NCBI RefSeq assembly: GCF_013368755.1
Contig: NC_049562.1
Span: 3,596,001-3,660,000 of the forward strand
Origin: Talaromyces rugulosus
Lineage: Eukaryota; Ascomycota; Eurotiomycetes; Eurotiales; Trichocomaceae
DNA length: 64,000 bases
Direction: 5' to 3'
In this document: one piece after another, positions 43,541-55,832 of the stretch
Layout: every line of letters begins with the position of its first letter
How positions within the stretch are numbered: position 1 is the stretch's first letter
The notes under the pieces: model-generated
Databases searched by the model: none
What the model saw: the letters and a program-made list of their open reading frames with translations, nothing else
What the model was told of the DNA's origin: nothing
Program-made: the position numbers and the translations under genes

Positions 43541-44674
43541 GTTTTGTTTCTTAATTCTTCTTCTTGCTGTTGCACGGCCACGCATCCTACATGTACCTCC
43601 TACCATCCTGGTCGTACAGAGTACACAAGGACAGACGATCAACATACAATGCAGAAATTTTAGCCCCGGATGTCAAACCCATGCAAAAAAAAACAAAGGA
43701 AACAAAAATAATAATAATTTCAGCGAGTCAGTCCGAACGATCGAGGCCCGATCCGGCCTTGGTCCTTTCCAGCCTCTTTTTTTTCATTACTATTATTATT
43801 CAAAAGGGAACGGATGAAAGCAAGTCAAAAAAATGCGACCAGGGCCAAAGGAGGGGCGGGAAGAGCCCTAATTGACAAGATTGACCTCGACCCTTCGGAA
43901 TCTTGGTTCACTGCGACCCTGGTCACTGGGCAAGTATTAAACTAATAAGCATCAGCATTGGAATCTGGACCAGCTAGTCAATCAACCTAACCTCCATTGT
44001 AAGTAAGTCGCCATGGAAAAATCGCCTACATGCGGAAAGCAGTTAAAGGGCCGACCGCCGAGCTAATAGTAATTATTTCGGCCGTGTGCCCAATTTTGTG
44101 GCATTTTTCCCCCCTTCCATGTTCCTATGAGTATTATCCCGGGTATATCAGTTAATATCCAGACTCCAGATTAAGGGGAAGGTTGACAATGCCCAATATG
44201 GAGCACAGCATGGTAACATTTCTAGATGTAACATACAACGCCACGCTGGGTATACACTGGCTATACAGGTATACACAGGACACAACAAACAAAAGCAGCA
44301 GCACGTAATAACTCCTTCTTTTCGACCACCAGCCGACACCGGCAATAATCGCGACCAAGATTCAATACTTCCCCTCCCCTCCCCAAGCTAATGCGACGGT
44401 AACGATTTGAATTAGGGCTGCAGATGCCGCCGTCAACTCGCCCGTGCTCCCCGCGACCCGCGCCCGCGCCCGCAGCCGTTTTTGTCTCAGCCCCCCGGGC
44501 GTGGCCGACTGTCATTTTAACTCCAGAAAGGCTTTGTTTTTCCTGCATGCGCACCGACCCTTCGCCAGAAGATTGAAGAAAGTGTGTGCCAGTGCCACCA
44601 TGCATTGCGCCGTGTGGGGTGTAAAGCGCCCAGATCAGAATGCGCCCAAAGGTTTTTTGGGGGGGTTTTCTGCC

Positions 44675-46346
44675 TTATCGCTTTAGGATCGTAACTACAC
44701 GAATACAGTCAGTACTAATTTTTTTCTGGTCAAACGTCAAATCCTGGGTTACTGACTGATGTCTTCGTCCCCAAGTTCGTGCGAAAGTCCAACTCGTTGC
44801 GGTTGGTGCTTGACTGATCGCCCGTACACAATTGCGACCTTGAACTGCTCGACAATCGATTTGTGAATCGCATTACACTAAGACTTTGCGTTAGCGGTCG
44901 AGATTCTTCCCATGCCGGACCTATCACTTACAAAGTCTTCCACAGTGCATGCCGTACTCCTCAGCACAACAGGCGACGTATAGTCAGGCTGCCTGCCCTT
45001 GGGCTTGGTGTACACCCGTCGAAGATTCAGCTTATCCCACATTTGCTCTAGGAGCTCGTCAATGTTCCATCCGTGTTCCGAACTAATTGGGCAGGCATTG
45101 GGGATTCGGTAGAGCAGATCCAGCTCTTCAATCGAGATAGAATCAATCTTGTTCAGCGCGTAGATGACCGGAATGTAGCTTCGGCTCTTCGCCTCGAGTA
45201 CATCAATGAGGTCGTCAACTGTAGCATCACAGCGGATTGCAACATCTGCTGATGAAATCTTGAATTCACCCAGCACAGCTTTGATTTCCTGGTCGAGACT
45301 CAGCTATATCCATATTAATTGAAAGAGGGAACCACATACATCAGCGGTGATGTGTGTCAAAGGAACTGTGCTCGAGATGGCAATGCCTCCCTTGTCCTTC
45401 TTCTTAAACACAATGTTCGGAGGCTGTTTGTTGATTCTGATTCCAAAGCCCTCCAACTCGTTCTCGATGACTTTCTTATCCGTCAACGGTTTGTTGACGT
45501 CCAGCACAATAAAGATCAGATGGCATGTCTTAGCCACGGCAATAACTTGTCGACCACGACCTTTGCCATCCTTGGCACCCTGAATAATTCCAGGCAAATC
45601 CAAAATCTGAATCTTTGCTCCATTATACATGACTTGTCCCGGAACCGTAGTCAAAGTCGTGAACTCGTATGCGGCAGCTATAATCCTCAAAATCAGCAAC
45701 TCCCTCGGGGCTTGTATCGATCGAGTAAAACCAACCTTCCGAGTGCTGGCCAGTCAGTCTGCTCATCAATGTACTCTTTCCAACCGAAGGAAACCCGATA
45801 AATCCCCTGTTAACCGTCTGTCAGTCTCTAGGATTTTGAACCCACGTGCCAAATTTTGAATCACGTACACACTTGCAACACCAGTGCGAGCCACATCGAA
45901 ACCCGCTGGAGCATCCTGTATTAGCCCATCTCTCTCTTTTTTTTTCATAGTGTCCATTTAAACTTACCACCTCCACCGCCTCCTCCGCCTGTAGGAGTAA
46001 GCAGCTCTCTTTTGAGCTTGGCTAGTTTGGCCTTCAATTGTCCTATATTGTACCCGTCAGAAAAGTGTCCTCTATAATCCAAACTGCAGTGATTTGGTGA
46101 TCCCTGTCGAGAAGCGCGTACCCAAATGATATGACGTATTTTTATTTTTTTGAGTCTTGGCCATCTACCGTAACAGTCAGTTTTTTCTCTCTCTTTCTGT
46201 TGCGCGAACCCAGCAAGGGGACTTGTATCGACGAACTTCAGACTCAATTTCTTTGATCTATACAAAAATATATGTTAGCTCACTGAAAACTCTCGCCCCA
46301 CAAAGGAGGAAAAGGCAGTTCCAACCTTATCCACGGTGGTCGCCAT
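44675..46346 (-). CDS. rbg1: Developmentally regulated GTP-binding protein DRG1 / Rbg1
   Basis: DRG1/Rbg1 is a conserved translation-associated GTPase that acts with a DFRP/Tma46 partner on ribosomes. Ten exons are needed: 46346-46326, 46257-46237, 46164-46122, 46042-45968, 45905-45869, 45806-45736, 45677-45340, 45288-44932, 44877-44757 and 44694-44675. They give 367 aa, exactly the usual length. Seen in order: an N-terminal helical region ([27 protein letters not shown]), a Gly run, then the GTPase G1 FPSVGKST, the switch region [15 protein letters not shown]3 [19 protein letters not shown] and G4 NKID. A TGS domain closes the protein ([30 protein letters not shown], then ITILKR). Several exons are 20-43 nt, and the last carries only six codons plus stop. 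The second exon (IKEIESE) is 21 nt. The HITAD-EIKAV junction was preferred over a 36-nt intron because it matches the family spacing. Confidence 0.95.
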
Positions 46347-47020
46347 GATGAATGTGCGGGGAGGCTTCGAAAGCCTTCAAAATGCGAAACAAGTTTTGTA
46401 TAGAAACAAGCTCTGAAGAGATTCAAATAAGCTGTTAATGGAGTAGACACTCGATCGATAATGGGCTATCTGAGCTCGACCGGCGAGATGGTTATGTCTA
46501 GAAAAAAAAATCTTTAAAAGGGCGACAAATGTCGCTTTCAACGCTTGGATAGAGAGAAGGCGGTGGCAGTTTTTTTTGTGGAGCGCCGCGGGGCTACTAT
46601 GTAATTGCCTTGCGGCCTTGGGAATCAGGCACCAGGTTAGCACCCACAACATGAATGTTATCAAGGTGATTTTTAGTTAAGTTCAATTGACGACTTGCAG
46701 AGAATCTAGTGCAGCTTAAATTTGAAAAAAATGCTCTTAACCGATGCAACTGAATCAGCATAAGATTGTATGCATTGAACTGGCAAACGGCCGCTGATGA
46801 TTGTATGCCGAATAGTAACAAAATGCATATGATTAAAAAACATCAAAAAGTCAATAATTGTACACAAACATAGCCCCTGCCAAAATGCTGGAATTGGGGC
46901 AAGTATCGCATAATAACATATATATAGTAAAACAAGTCGCGCGCAGCAAATACAAAACGAAACGGATCCCAATATTCAAATAAGACAGAGCAGACGCAAG
47001 TTTACTGACATGTATGCAAA
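46347..47020. other. Spacer upstream of DRG1, 3' flank of glycogenin
   Basis: AT-rich from about 46650 to 47000. No gene seen. Confidence 0.5.
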
Positions 47021-49436
47021 TCACTTCACATCAGCCGATTGTTCAGTCTCGTCGGACAACTCTGGAGGGTTTTGTGACAGCACTGTTGGCGGTGCGAACA
47101 GCTCCGACTGTCGTTTCTGAAGCTCTTCTAGCTGAGCTAGCGGGTTCTGTGAATTCCCAGAATGAGTAGACAGCTCCTAGGAGGTGCAATAACGCATCAG
47201 CCGTGACACCCACCCAGTCCTCCTGGTCTGGAACCCCCTCTGCAACCGGAAATTCGTCAGCCCCTCCGGCACCCGGGCCCCAAAACGACCGTCGTACGGG
47301 TGCAGGAGTGACCGGAAGACTCGGTCGGTCATCCACCGTTGGGAAGTCTGTTATTCGAAGGCTTGGCTTAGAACGTCTAGTTCCTGAGCTGTTCCCTGTC
47401 TTGGGCCGCTGGATAGCTTCCACATATCTTTCAATCTCAGGAACTTCATCCCATGCGTTGCTTCGAGAGTAGCTCTCCCAAGAGCTCAGTCGCAACGCAA
47501 GATCCGATTGAAAAGAAGTCTCTGGTGAAGCTGGTTCAGGCTGACTAGGGCCATCCGTCTCAGGATCTGGAGGGGCACTTGTTTGTGCCGGCTCGTCAGC
47601 AAATATTCGAGAGGGTTTAGGGGCACGAGTCTCCCAAGGGAATATCTGGGCCAGTTTTTGTGGTTCGGGTTTTCTGGCCGGAACTTCGTAATACATATCC
47701 TTGGGGGCTTCTGGATAAGACGAGGGTGGCTGAAACAATTGTGTATCGTCCGACATGGTGTATGTTTGTGTGCGCAAGTCAACCGCCTCCGGTTTAGAAT
47801 GAAGGGGAGGTGGCTCTCTAGAAACGAAGCGTGAGTCAAGTGAAGAATATATTCAGAATACCAACCATACCGTCGCGCATCCCATTCTGTCTTGGGTGGA
47901 GAGAAAGGCCTCTCTACAGGAGGCTCCGTCAAAGTGGGTTGCACATGCTGGACTGTTTGTTGCACCACCGAAACCTCTGGCTCTGAAATATGAGCCACTT
48001 GTGGCTTTTCTGTTTGTGGGAATTGAGCTCGAAGGGCTTCAGAAATCTCGTAGCGTCCACTCTGCACTGGTACAAAAACAGATGACTGTTCTTCACCTTG
48101 AACGTAGAGCGGGACCACGCTTGGGACTGCTATTTTTGGTTCTGGTACTGACTGCTCACTCTGTGGCAATGTTAGTGAATGAACTGGTTGAGGATGAACG
48201 AGTTCTGGCGGCGAAAATGATTTAGACTCGTCAAACCCTTCCGACACTGGCGAACGTCGCAAAACATGGAGATCCTCGGCAATTTGTTCCCGTGTTTCAT
48301 TTTTTGAATAACTCGGTATGGTGGAAGAAACGCCCGATATGCTTGGCGAAAGACTTGGTTGAGTCCAAGAAGTAGTATGCATGTATCCTGACGATGAGGG
48401 AGATATGCTAGCTTGCGAAGTGCTCAAAGGCTCGTGCAGGGTGTTGTTTGCCCTGTAGGAAAGTGGCTATAACTCTGTTTAGGGAAGTATCAGAAGTTAA
48501 ATGCTGGGTATTCTCACCTGCGGCCGATAATGGCGATCATATGTAGCCCACCACCTCCCTAGAAGCTGATAATAAGGCGTGTTTCCAGTAAAGACGTGCC
48601 GTGATTGATTCCAAGGCTTCTGCGATCCAATGAAATGGATGAGACTTATAGTACTTTCGAAATGCTTGTACGCAGGAAGATATTGATAGTTCCCACTCGG
48701 CGTGCAGTTGTATGTAAAGCTCAGTCGATGCCACCTGTTGAAATGCATGTTTAAAAGACCTTGGTCGGCGCCATCAAAGCTGGTCCCACTTTCTGCCAAA
48801 GCACAAAGAGAGTAATAGTCCTGCATGTTAGGGCGCAGCACCATAACACCGCTGTTGAAAATATCAGGCCAGCCTATGTCGGGAGCGGCGGCGAAATCTT
48901 CCCCCAGAGACAAAAGCTCATCAGGCGCTCTTAACGCAACAACATCAGCATCTATATAGACGATCTTCGAGAATTGCGTCTGCCGCCAAAGTTCAATTTT
49001 TGTAAACGCAGAAATCAGGTCGGGGCGATCCATCAGATAGAGATTGGCAGGGGCGCTATTTGTTATGAGCGGGACGGGGATGATTTCATCATAGACGGAC
49101 TGCACCCTTGATATTAGCTCAAGCCGATACAGAGCAGGGAAGGTGCACGAGTACCTGTAGCTCTTTTATTGTCGACTCTTTCAGCGTTTCCGGGGTAAAG
49201 AGAGCGACCAGCCTAGCTCTTGTTCCATTGTCGCGTAGCGAATGAGCGAGAACGACGGCGCCTAGTCGTTGTGTCAGTTAGGACTGGACAGCTCGAATGA
49301 AAGCCATATAGCTTACCGGGAAGATAATCATCGGTTATCAGAAGCTGTTTTTCGGACCGTTATTCTCAGATCCACTCGTAATATATAAGACCATTGTACC
49401 AACCGTGCAGTAGACTGCCTCGCCGAGGGAGCTCAT
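47021..49436 (-). CDS. Glycogenin, self-glucosylating glycogen initiator (GT8)
   Basis: Glycogenin builds the first glucose chain on its own tyrosine from UDP-glucose and so primes glycogen synthesis. Seven exons (49436-49404, 49344-49317, 49261-49155, 49099-48518, 48466-47871, 47817-47214, 47146-47021) give 691 aa. The GT8 domain is at 1-250: YCTLLITDDYLPGAVVLAHS, the metal-binding DADVV at about 106, PDIGWPDIFNSGVMVLRP, FDGADQGLLN and HFIGSQKPW. A long Pro/Ser-rich middle follows, with the fungal glycogenin motif WDARREPPPLHSKPEA and later MYYEVP and KLAQIFPWE, the probable glycogen-synthase-binding segment. The last exon must be read in a frame different from the open frame that continues past 47214; splicing 47213-47147 gives NPLAQLEELQKRQSELF, as in homologues. 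The second exon is only 28 nt. Confidence 0.93.
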
Positions 49437-50377
49437 GGTGACGACTTCAATATATTACCTCGCGAAGGCCAAGGAAGAGCAAGATAATAAATAGCCTGTG
49501 CATAGGCCTAGACAAGCCCAAAAAATCATCAGCACCCCGTTGCGAGGCCTTGGAAGTTGAAAAAGTACCAACAGGGGTAGCTCACCGGACGGTCCGCCAA
49601 AGTTCAGTTACAGCAACAAAAGCATGTCGCGTACAAAGGTCACACGAATTTTAAAAAGAGGACACCGGGAAATATCACAAGCGAGAAAGTAGAAACAAGA
49701 AGCGTTGACGCATATACAAAAGCAAGGACCGAAGTTATCGACCAGTCTATAACACACCGGCGAGTGCAGCTAGAGACTTGGAGAAGCTCCGCAGACCTCG
49801 TTTTCTTCCCGTTCACGCGACTTGCGTGTATTCGCTGTTGGCGTTTCTCTGAGTCGCGTCGAATGGCTTCTGTTGGTAAGCATGGGCATCAATGGATAGC
49901 CAGTTTCTTGTCCCAGCGAGCGTCGGTGGTCAGGATCATGCTGTGATTGTTGATCTCGCAACTTCCCCCCGCATTCACTGGGCTCATGCCCGGATGGAGG
50001 AGAGGACCCACTCCTGCACTCCACAGCAGCCCCGATTGGCTGCGACGGGCATCAATGCTACTCTATCTTGGCCCCATCGTCTCCAGGCATGGATATAGTT
50101 AGTGCTATTAATCTATAGAAACTGCCACCTGCCCAGCGTTGTCTCGACTCTGAAAATCTATGATCAATTGATAAGCTGGTAAGAACCTTTGAAGCTTGCT
50201 TATTACTACACAGATGTATCCATAAATATGCAACAACCTATATGTGCTAGATCAACAAAAAACAACACTGAACAATCATCCTGGCCATAAACATTATGAT
50301 CATATCAAATATCCGCTGTAAAGACCACGAATTAGTATTTTCAACCGCTGCAAGGTTTCCAAACCAAGCTACATTGC
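49437..50377. other. Spacer, no gene seen
   Basis: 940 bp hold the glycogenin promoter and the 3' flank of the hydrolase gene. The left part is of mixed composition, and the segment from 50100 to 50340 is AT-rich. No conserved coding content. Confidence 0.5.
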
Positions 50378-51973
50378 TTAGGTCCGAAGAGTCACCGATG
50401 CTCCAGGGTATACAGCCTTGACGACTGGATCAACATCGTCTTTCTCCCCTGCCACAGCCCACTCAACAATCTTCTGTAGCGCTGAGACGCTCTCTTGCTC
50501 AACTGGCGTGAAATGACCACTTCTGGGCAACGTAATAACCTGGCTATTGTGAACAAGATAGTCTCCAATGCCATCAAAGTTGAGCCGCGGGTCGAGAGCG
50601 TCGTCATTTAGTCCCCAGACAACGGTAGCATTTGCTTTCAATGCTCCTTTAGGACCTTCATCAAAGACACCCGCACGACTGCTCCTCCGCCCCAAGTCAT
50701 TCCCGCGGCCCAAACCATAAAGGCCCGTGATCGTCTCGATTGACTTGTTCCAGCGCCGCACGCTCGTGCCATGTCTGTAGTAGCTGGTCATGTGGACAAA
50801 CTTTTCGGAAAATGGCTGTCGTGCTACATTTTCGGAGTATTTCTCATGGTCGGCGGTCTCGCTTGCTCCTTCTTTTGCGGATGGGCCAAGACTGCCGGCC
50901 ATACTCTCGGCGGCATCTTTCACTGTGTACTCTCCGACGGGGCCGTGGGCCATTTTATGAATCATCCTCACCAGCGCTCGGTCCCCAGAAGCGCCTTGAA
51001 GACGGACAAATGGTAAAGGCAACTGCAATGAGAAAACATATCCGGAGAGGGCAACCTGTCGAATAACTGGTTTGAGAGCGTGCAAGGCCTTGCCCAGCAT
51101 TGAACGAGACTGCAGTGGGGAATGCAAAAACATCTTCATCAATTTCACAGCAGAAGAGACGCGTCTCTTGATGTTGGATGAGACCAATCCGACCTGAATA
51201 AGCATATTAGCTCAATAACTATAAGGAAATAATTCTGGGACATTCATACAAGTGGACCGTTTGTCAGGATGAATCTATCTGCCAATTGCGGCGCATCTGC
51301 CGCAAGACGCATCGCAAGAATACAGCCCCAGTCATGGGCGACTATGATTACTTTCTCGGATGTCTGGTCATGAGTCGGCCCGTCAAAGCCGTAACGCTCT
51401 CGCAGCGCGATAATATATTCGGTCAGCTTTTCGAGAACCTCTGTGGCGGTATATTTCTGAAGCTTGTCGGAGCCTCCATACCCTGGGAGGTCAACCGCAA
51501 CTATTGAACACGCGTCCTGCAACTGAGCCGAACTGATGACTTTACGCCACCCGACCCAGCTATCCGGGAACCCATGTATAAAGATAACCAGAGGTTTCGA
51601 GGGTGTGTCTGGGGTGACCGAAGCGACATTGGTGACATAGTGAAACTTGAAGCCATCCCGGAGAGTTAGAAACTGGTGGCGGAGACCATCTACCTGCTCC
51701 GACAAATTCCAGAATCGTGTTCGAGCTGAGAAGACAAGAGACGGTCAGCAAACTAGTAGTGACACGCGACTGACTTCATAGCTAGCAACATGAGGCCCAG
51801 TTCGTAACGAAGGGAACCAACACACCTGCGTCCAGCTCAGATTGAAATTCCTTTGTGGGCTTTTCAAAAAACAATCCGTTTTTGACGCTCATGAGAAAGT
51901 AGAGGATCATAGTGAGGATGCCATAGGCGAACGCCACGGCAGAGCTCAAGGGAGCCAGCACTGGATTAGCCAT
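50378..51973 (-). CDS. Alpha/beta hydrolase, epoxide hydrolase-like, membrane-anchored
   Basis: The protein belongs to the epoxide hydrolase / haloalkane dehalogenase branch of alpha/beta hydrolases. Exons are 51973-51826, 51725-51250 and 51193-50378, giving 479 aa. An N-terminal hydrophobic segment at about 11-32 (AVAFAYGILTMILYFLM) suggests a membrane anchor facing the cytosol, as in microsomal-type enzymes. The oxyanion motif HGFPDSW, the nucleophile elbow VAHDWG (Asp at about 180), and a C-terminal acid and His (WGLNDD, RSGHFTPVEQES at about 435) are all seen. The cap region is long and carries an unusual acidic insert (EGASETADHEKYSEN). ATG 51973 is the first true ATG in this frame. Substrate unknown: epoxide hydrolysis is a family-level inference, and an acyl hydrolase role is unlikely with an Asp nucleophile. 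Confidence 0.88.
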
Positions 51974-52545
51974 TTTAGCTGCCGACACGACAACTCCCAA
52001 GCCACAGCGGGTTGGACCATGAGAAAATAATATGTTTTTCAAAACTGAAAACAGTGGTACTGGGCTCCTGGGTTCTTTTCGTTTATGATGTTCGGCTGCC
52101 TAGGAGGAGGAGCAAGAGGATGAACCGAGGGATCAACCGATGTCATTGATGAGGCGCTAGCGGCGTTCCCGAAACCCAAATTTGGCTGTTGTTTTCACCT
52201 TTAATTCTGTGGTCCGGAATACTTTCCGAATACAGACAGTTACGAAGAAAATGTTGCATCAATTGATAACACCCACCAGTCAGTCCCATTACACCTTTAG
52301 TTAATACTTGATATTATATGATTTAAGCCAAAAACGCCAACAGTTCCCGAATCCAACGCCATTACCACGACACTTGTACGCAAATCTTGTACAAAAGGAT
52401 AACTTGTTTCTTGACGCAAAAAAAAAAAAGAAAAAAAGAAAAAAAGACAGTGGTATAAATGCTTAATGGTACACGGTACATCCAAACGAAATTAAGAGCC
52501 CTAGGTCTGCAAAAAGAATATCATGAGGAAGAATCGACCTCTTTT
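51974..52545. other. Spacer between hydrolase and GT90 genes
   Basis: This contains the hydrolase promoter and the GT90 3' flank. A-run at 52419-52447. No gene seen. Confidence 0.5.
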
Positions 52546-54379
52546 TTAAAGAGTGAAGCCGAGGTTTTCGCGATTGTCATCGACTAGGCGTCCATACCTA
52601 GATGAATATGTTAGAATATTAGACCTCAAAAAAAGTAAGGATTGTTTTGACTTACTCGAGTAGCAATCGGAAAAGCCAGGCTTCGAGGTCCTCCTTACGG
52701 AGAACTTTCTCTGCCCATTCCTTGCCCTGTTTCGCCAGTCGTGGTGCTTGAATCTTCCCATCTTCCTCAGCAGCAAAATAGCGGACACTCTCCACATACT
52801 CGGTGCCCTTCAAGCTCAAGGGTACATAATGCACCCATGCTTCAAGCCACTCATCATGCCACTCACGGAACATTGCCAGCTTGTAAATCAAGCTGTTACT
52901 GCGTAGGAAAGCATGGTATCGCCCACTGAATGCATTGCCATCAACGTCAACAAGATACTTGTAAGCCCAAGCATCCTGTTGGCCGGCGGATTCAGCAATC
53001 TGAAAGTACTCTTGTTGGGCTCGGCAGTCTTCTGGATCGCATTGTCCAACGTATGTGAACTTGACATCGAAGAGATTGCTGTACTCTGCTCGGGCAACCT
53101 CTTTGGGCGTCCATCTGCCGTCTTCAATCTGGTCGAAAACCAGGGCATCCTCAGGAGAGTTCATCCTCTTGACAAATAATTGCCGATGCTGCCGCCGCCA
53201 CCCCCCGGCTCGTGAAAATCCACCTGTTGTTGAGCCTCTCCAGTACATCTTGTCCTTTTTGTCTGCCCAGTTGAAGTCCCGATTAGCGTCATAGGGAACT
53301 TTTCCGACCCAGTACCACGGACTAGGGTATAATATATCCTGAAAGCTAGATATTTTGCTCTGCGAGAAAACAGGAAATAAATCGTGAACTATATCGAAGG
53401 CATTTGGTCGATCGAAGAATCCAAAAGAGCTCTTGAGAGATGGCGACAAACAGATATCGGAAAAGGCGCTCGCGTTGTATACGAAACCAAGATCGCTTGT
53501 AGCAAACGGGGTCATGTCGTCGGAAACATCTTCATCAAGCGACCTAGCAGGACTGTCCACTGGACAGGAGATTCGAGAATGGGTCCACGTGGGCTGGTGA
53601 GCGAATCTATTAAACCGAGTTGTCCTAACTTCCTCGATGCGATCGCCCTTGTTGACGTCGGATGGCCTTGGCGACCACTTCTTTTGATGGGAACCACTGT
53701 TAAGATTTGCCGGAATAGCAACATCTTTCGCATAGGATACCATTCTCTGCAAGTCCTCGCTAGGGATCACCACCCGCGGCTCATCGTGGGTGTTGAAAAC
53801 CAAGTCCATGTCAGGCAGGTATTTTATGAAACCCTCCATCATCCCAACCGTGGCTTCTCTCTGCCATTTGTAACCATCACCACCACCCTCTATCAGCGAG
53901 ACCTTGCCATCGCGAATCAGCAAACCAATCACTGCGTTATCAAACCCCAGGGTTTCCTGCGCCCTTTCGCGAATGACCTTCGGGGACAGCGCCCAGAAAG
54001 GAAGCAAAGAATTGTAAATGGTATCGTATTCGTCAATCAATTGAACTCCTTTTTCCTGGGCAAACTGAAACCATTTGTCAAAATGAGGCGGAGGCGGCAT
54101 TCCATAGCGACGACGGTATTCCTGCACAGCTTCCTTCAAGCTTTTCGACTGCCCTGCGCGCTTCTTGTCGAACTGCAAGTTCGCGTCGTTTATCAGCCTA
54201 GCGATTGGGTGAGAATCTTCGGTGGTCGGGCTTAAAAGGGTCTCAAAGTTCGCAGGTAAGCTCTGTTCGAATGGCGCTTCGGGGGCTGCTCGAAAAGGCG
54301 TCGAGTCTCGAAGGAGGAGGATTGTGAGGCCGGCGACCGTAAGGATCGCCAACAGCGAGACGAGCCGTGAAACTCTCAT
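52546..54379 (-). CDS. GT90 family glycosyltransferase (CAP10-like), type II membrane protein
   Basis: CAP10-domain (GT90) proteins transfer xylose or glucose in the secretory pathway; in fungi they are linked to capsule or cell-wall glycans. Two exons (54379-52656, 52597-52546) give 591 aa. ATG 54379 is the first true start (MRVSRLVS). Residues 5-23 form a signal anchor (LVSLLAILTVAGLTILLL), so the catalytic part should face the Golgi lumen. Visible signatures: RRYGMPPPPHFDKWFQFAQE, DMDLVFNTHDEPRVV, DIVHDLFPVFSQSKISSFQD, KMYWRGSTTGGFSR, YKYLVDVDGNAFSGRYHAFL, WVHYVPLSLKG and a terminal helix ending DDNRENLGFTL. The CAP10 core is about 280-580. Acceptor and donor sugar are not predictable. Confidence 0.9.
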
Positions 54380-54924
54380 CTCTGCTGGATCGTTCAAAGC
54401 GCAACGACAAGTTTGTAGTTGGTGAGAAAACGAGTAGTCGATTTGCCCATCGCAGGGATGCCAAGCGCGGCGTATAATTCAATCGAGTCGATCTGCAGCA
54501 CCTTCGATGATACAAGCAGAGCGCGCCCCTGTAGGAAGCCCTAAGCTGCAGGTTATACTGGACTTGCTCTATATTAATAAAGCGACCCGCCGTATGCGAG
54601 CCCAGGGAAATGCAGGTTTTCGACAGGAGTTGGTTAAATTGTTGTCGCTCCTCGGGTGGTAACATCATCGAGCAGGCCACGTGCCAATTATGGTTACCGT
54701 TACGCTCCATGAAACACCCAAGGCTAGGCCCCCATGGACCCCATAATTTCATGTTAGAGAAAAACGTATGTAAATTAAGGCTGATTGACTAATTGACAAT
54801 AATGATAGTACCTATTTATCCTGGTCTCGAAATATTACATACTTCAAACCCGGACGGCTATTGAATATGCTCTTCTCTCTTTCCTCTCTATCAAAATCGC
54901 CCCTCTCCAAATTAACAATCACCT
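54380..54924. other. Spacer between GT90 and the ferric-reductase-like gene
   Basis: 545 bp with no recognisable gene. Confidence 0.5.
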
Positions 54925-55832
54925 TCAAGCCAACAGCCTGCAGCATATCAGATTGGCCAACGATACTCCAATTGCCTCAAGAACAAAAGGCCGTGCATAA
55001 CCTACATGCGAATAGGCCAACGCGAAAAAGCTCCCGACAAGAGTAAGGTGAACGATATAAAATAGCTGCCCTCTTGTTTCTGAGCGGGCCCGGTTCAACG
55101 GTCTTCGCAATCTCCACAGTCTCGAACGGCCAAAAACCAGGACAAGGATTGCAAATGTAGTGGCTGCTAACCCGTATTGGACGTCCTGGTCTTGAACGCG
55201 TTTGTTGAAGAGGTTGCCGAACTCGGGATGAGCCACCTGGAAATAGAAATTGAGGAAAAGCCCAGCATGGCCACATACAAGCGGCACGATCACGAAGCGG
55301 CCAAGTAGACGATGATATGCCGTGAGCGTTGTTTGCGGAATTGAGGTTAGAGAAGAAACAATTGAAGGAAGGGCTAGGCTGGAAGTAAAGATGAATGAAG
55401 TAGGCGCAAGTAGAACGAGGAAGGGCAATTGAGACAATCCAACATGCCCCAGAGCTTTCGTCAAATGAATATAATCTTCAAACCTAAGTCAGCCGTCTTC
55501 CCAGACACAGTGATAATGATGCTTTGACAACACGTACCGTCGCCAGCACTCCATGCGGAGATACCAGTCAACCAAGCCAGCCATAGCAGAGTCACAGCAT
55601 ATTGCTTTCGCGTCTCGATTGCGCCCCTCTTCGCTGGCATATCCCACCAGGTTTTCGCAGCATGCTTAGAACTTGAATTGTTGTTGCCACGAAGTTTCAG
55701 TATGCTCAACAAACCAAGCACCGTCAACGCGGAGATCTGAGCGTACTGCCCCTTGAGATCAAGCACCTCACGTCGGCGCTGTAGCTCCTCCTCGGAGACC
55801 GACATGATAAACCGGTAAGGCCATGGCGACAT
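54925..55832 (-). CDS. Ferric-reductase-like transmembrane domain protein (short form)
   Basis: A heme-binding membrane domain related to FRE/NOX proteins but without the FAD/NADPH-binding half. Exons 55832-55538 and 55475-54925 give 281 aa. Helices include ISALTVLGLLSIL, YAVTLLWLAWLTGISAW, LPFLVLLAPTSFIF, GLAATTFAILVLVF and YIVHLTLVGSFFALAYSHV. Potential heme ligands are paired His residues: YHRLLGRF and CGHAGLFLNFYF in one helix pair, IVHL and YSHVGYARPF in the next, spaced as in ferric reductases. The acceptor of the single intron is uncertain: AAG at 55476 joins GD to DYIHLTK, while CTTAG with a GTGTTG donor would give GTFEDYIHL. The start could also be MSVSEEEL nine codons later. An electron donor from another protein would be needed for activity (inference). 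Confidence 0.8.

Larger units (their letters stand above)
39133..44674. other. 5.5-kb gene-free region upstream of the HTH gene
   Basis: No frame in this tract carries recognisable protein motifs on either strand. It contains microsatellites (39951-39980, 40784-40842, 41216-41229, 42324-42360, 42743-42764, 43519-43540), four of the five TACGGAGTA words in the window, a perfect 12-bp hairpin (41322-41349), A-runs and scattered short inverted repeats. It may be an extended cis-regulatory region with a long leader for the HTH gene, or hold unannotated RNA genes. Confidence 0.6.

Noticed and set aside
45304..45339. 36-nt intron in DRG1 ending at GATATAG
   Set aside because: It is in frame but too short; extending to the acceptor GACCAG at 45289 removes five extra residues and gives the family spacing and a 367-aa total.
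47043..47213. Open C-terminus of glycogenin read straight through (…ADALLHLLGAVYSF…)
   Set aside because: Splicing at 47213-47147 gives the family-like LEELQKRQSE ending and a sensible stop at 47021.
53384..54235. 283-codon open frame antisense to the GT90 gene
   Set aside because: It overlaps the well-supported GT90 coding region on the other strand and its content has no domain signature; it is a shadow frame.
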